Assembly: GCA_023145485.1 (NCBI GenBank) | Contig: JAGLDT010000185.1 | Location: 1-14,631, forward strand | DNA: 14,631 bases | Reading direction: 5' to 3' | Origin: Cocleimonas sp. | GTDB taxonomy: Bacteria; Pseudomonadota; Gammaproteobacteria; Thiotrichales; Thiotrichaceae | In this document: positions 14,026 to 14,631 of the stretch, piece by piece | Numbering within the stretch: position 1 is the first letter of the stretch | Layout: the number at the start of each line of letters is the position of its first letter | Notes under the pieces: model-generated | What the model was told of the DNA's origin: nothing | Database searches by the model: none | The model's input: the letters and a program-made list of their open reading frames with translations, nothing else | Program-made: the position numbers and the translations under genes

Positions 14026-14355
14026 GAGAACCTCCACAATAAGCAAAGGGTTAGTGCGCGCATATTGATTCCCTGTATTTTCGCCACAGGCGGCTATTAT
14101 ATCGGGATAATATGAGAAATTTTTATCTTGATGATGACCAATGACTTTCATATCAGATTGCCATACACGACATTCATTCGCTAAAACATTATCAATCGCT
14201 GTACCGAAAGTATGGGCAATCGTATTGTGCTGCTCACTAGCGCTAGCCATTGCATAGATATAACCATCAATATACTCACTTCTAAAGTGAACATCACGTT
14301 CACCGTCAAGGTAATCTTCAAGACTTATAAAGGGCTGTTCTAGTGCGTATGGCAT

Positions 14356-14631
14356 AATATTTTCTCTAAGACTTTAGTGAATCTCACCTTTAGGAATGAG
14401 AGTTTAATAACATCCCAAACTAACGTAGAATTTTTGTTTCTTAGCTGTATCTTTGCTATCGCTTATTCATCCTGATAATTGTGATTGCTGAAACTAGTCA
14501 TTATGATTATACAATACAACAACAGAATTTTTACGAGTAAATTTCTTCCTGATTAGCAAGCAGAAAAGAAATGCATTATGCTTTCAGTTATGAATAAAAA
14601 ATATAGAAAAAAGATTAGCTATGATCCTTAG
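14356..14631. other. AT-rich region upstream of the Uma2 pseudogene, no gene seen
   Basis: I find no convincing gene or RNA. A 17-codon frame from the ATG at 14578 to the TAG at 14629-14631 ends exactly at the window edge but has no other support. No clear promoter for the Uma2 gene could be placed. Confidence 0.5.

Larger units (their letters stand above)
13558..14355 (-). pseudogene. Uma2-family putative nuclease, interrupted
   Basis: Uma2 proteins carry a PD-(D/E)xK nuclease-like fold and are abundant, mostly uncharacterised genes. The N-terminal part (14355 down to about 14018) reads MPYALEQPFISLEDYLDGE, then YPDIIAACGE and LLIVEVLSPS, which supply the Asp and Glu residues of the fold. 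A TAA introduced by the insertion element stops it at 14014-14016. The rest of the gene resumes at 13798 as TERTDLSEKLSNY, then needs a frame change between 13747 and 13764 to give LAYVVVSQSTPYLRVFRCHW and so on, and another near 13614-13622 to give EKIYRRVRKEVGLDIPQT before the TAA at 13558-13560. Without the element the product would be about 190 residues, normal for Uma2. Three lesions make it a dead gene unless sequencing errors explain the two small ones. Confidence 0.85.

Noticed and set aside
14578..14631. A 17-codon frame MLSVMNKKYRKKISYDP at the right edge
   Set aside because: Too short, no clear ribosome binding site, and its end coincides with the window edge; nothing supports translation.
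1..14631. CRISPR array, tRNA or rRNA genes, prophage or toxin-antitoxin system
   Set aside because: No spaced direct repeats, no cloverleaf or rRNA-like stretch, and no phage or toxin-antitoxin gene pair was seen.

Overview
The window reads as ordinary chromosomal DNA of an AT-rich gammaproteobacterium. It carries a LolC/LolE/LolD lipoprotein-release system, a DsbB, a monothiol glutaredoxin of the Grx4 type and ribosomal protein L21, all of gammaproteobacterial character. The genus cannot be fixed from sequence alone. A methanotroph-like or sulfur-oxidiser-like lineage is possible, but this is inference.

Layout. (1) 1-513, plus strand: the 3' end of a very AT-rich coiled-coil gene that enters from the left edge. 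(2) 528-5996, minus strand: a tightly packed six-gene operon read right to left: RDD protein, SpoIIM-like (DUF95) protein, a conserved multi-pass membrane protein, DUF4129 protein, DUF4350 protein and MoxR AAA+ ATPase. Start and stop codons overlap or nearly touch at every junction. The DUF58 protein that often follows moxR is not there. (3) 6209-8176, minus strand: rplU (L21, without the usual rpmA behind it), grxD, dsbB and a small secreted protein. (4) 8370-11683, plus strand: lolC, lolE and lolD. The two permeases align without a gap over 415 residues. (5) 11801-13567, plus strand: a membrane-anchored thioredoxin-fold protein of the TlpA/ScsD type and, 3 bases later, an MFS transporter. 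(6) 13558-14355, minus strand: a broken Uma2-family gene split by a 211-bp non-coding insertion element. (7) 14356-14631: AT-rich sequence with no convincing gene.

How the genes work together. The Lol genes encode the inner-membrane ABC machine that releases lipoproteins to the LolA carrier. DsbB reoxidises DsbA for periplasmic disulfide formation, and the ScsD-like protein is a second periplasmic thiol enzyme. The MoxR operon looks like a membrane-associated chaperone or remodelling module of unknown substrate.

The best discovery is the element at 13807-14017. It has 22-bp imperfect terminal inverted repeats starting GTAAC and a perfect 8-bp target duplication. Removing it with one duplication copy rejoins the Uma2 reading frame across the junction. 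The GTAA ends and 8-bp duplication fit a MITE mobilised by an IS66-type transposase. I found no complete new multi-gene system. Other points are the duplicated hairpin at the end of rplU, the missing rpmA and DUF58 partners, a palindrome upstream of dsbB, and a possibly leaderless lolC.
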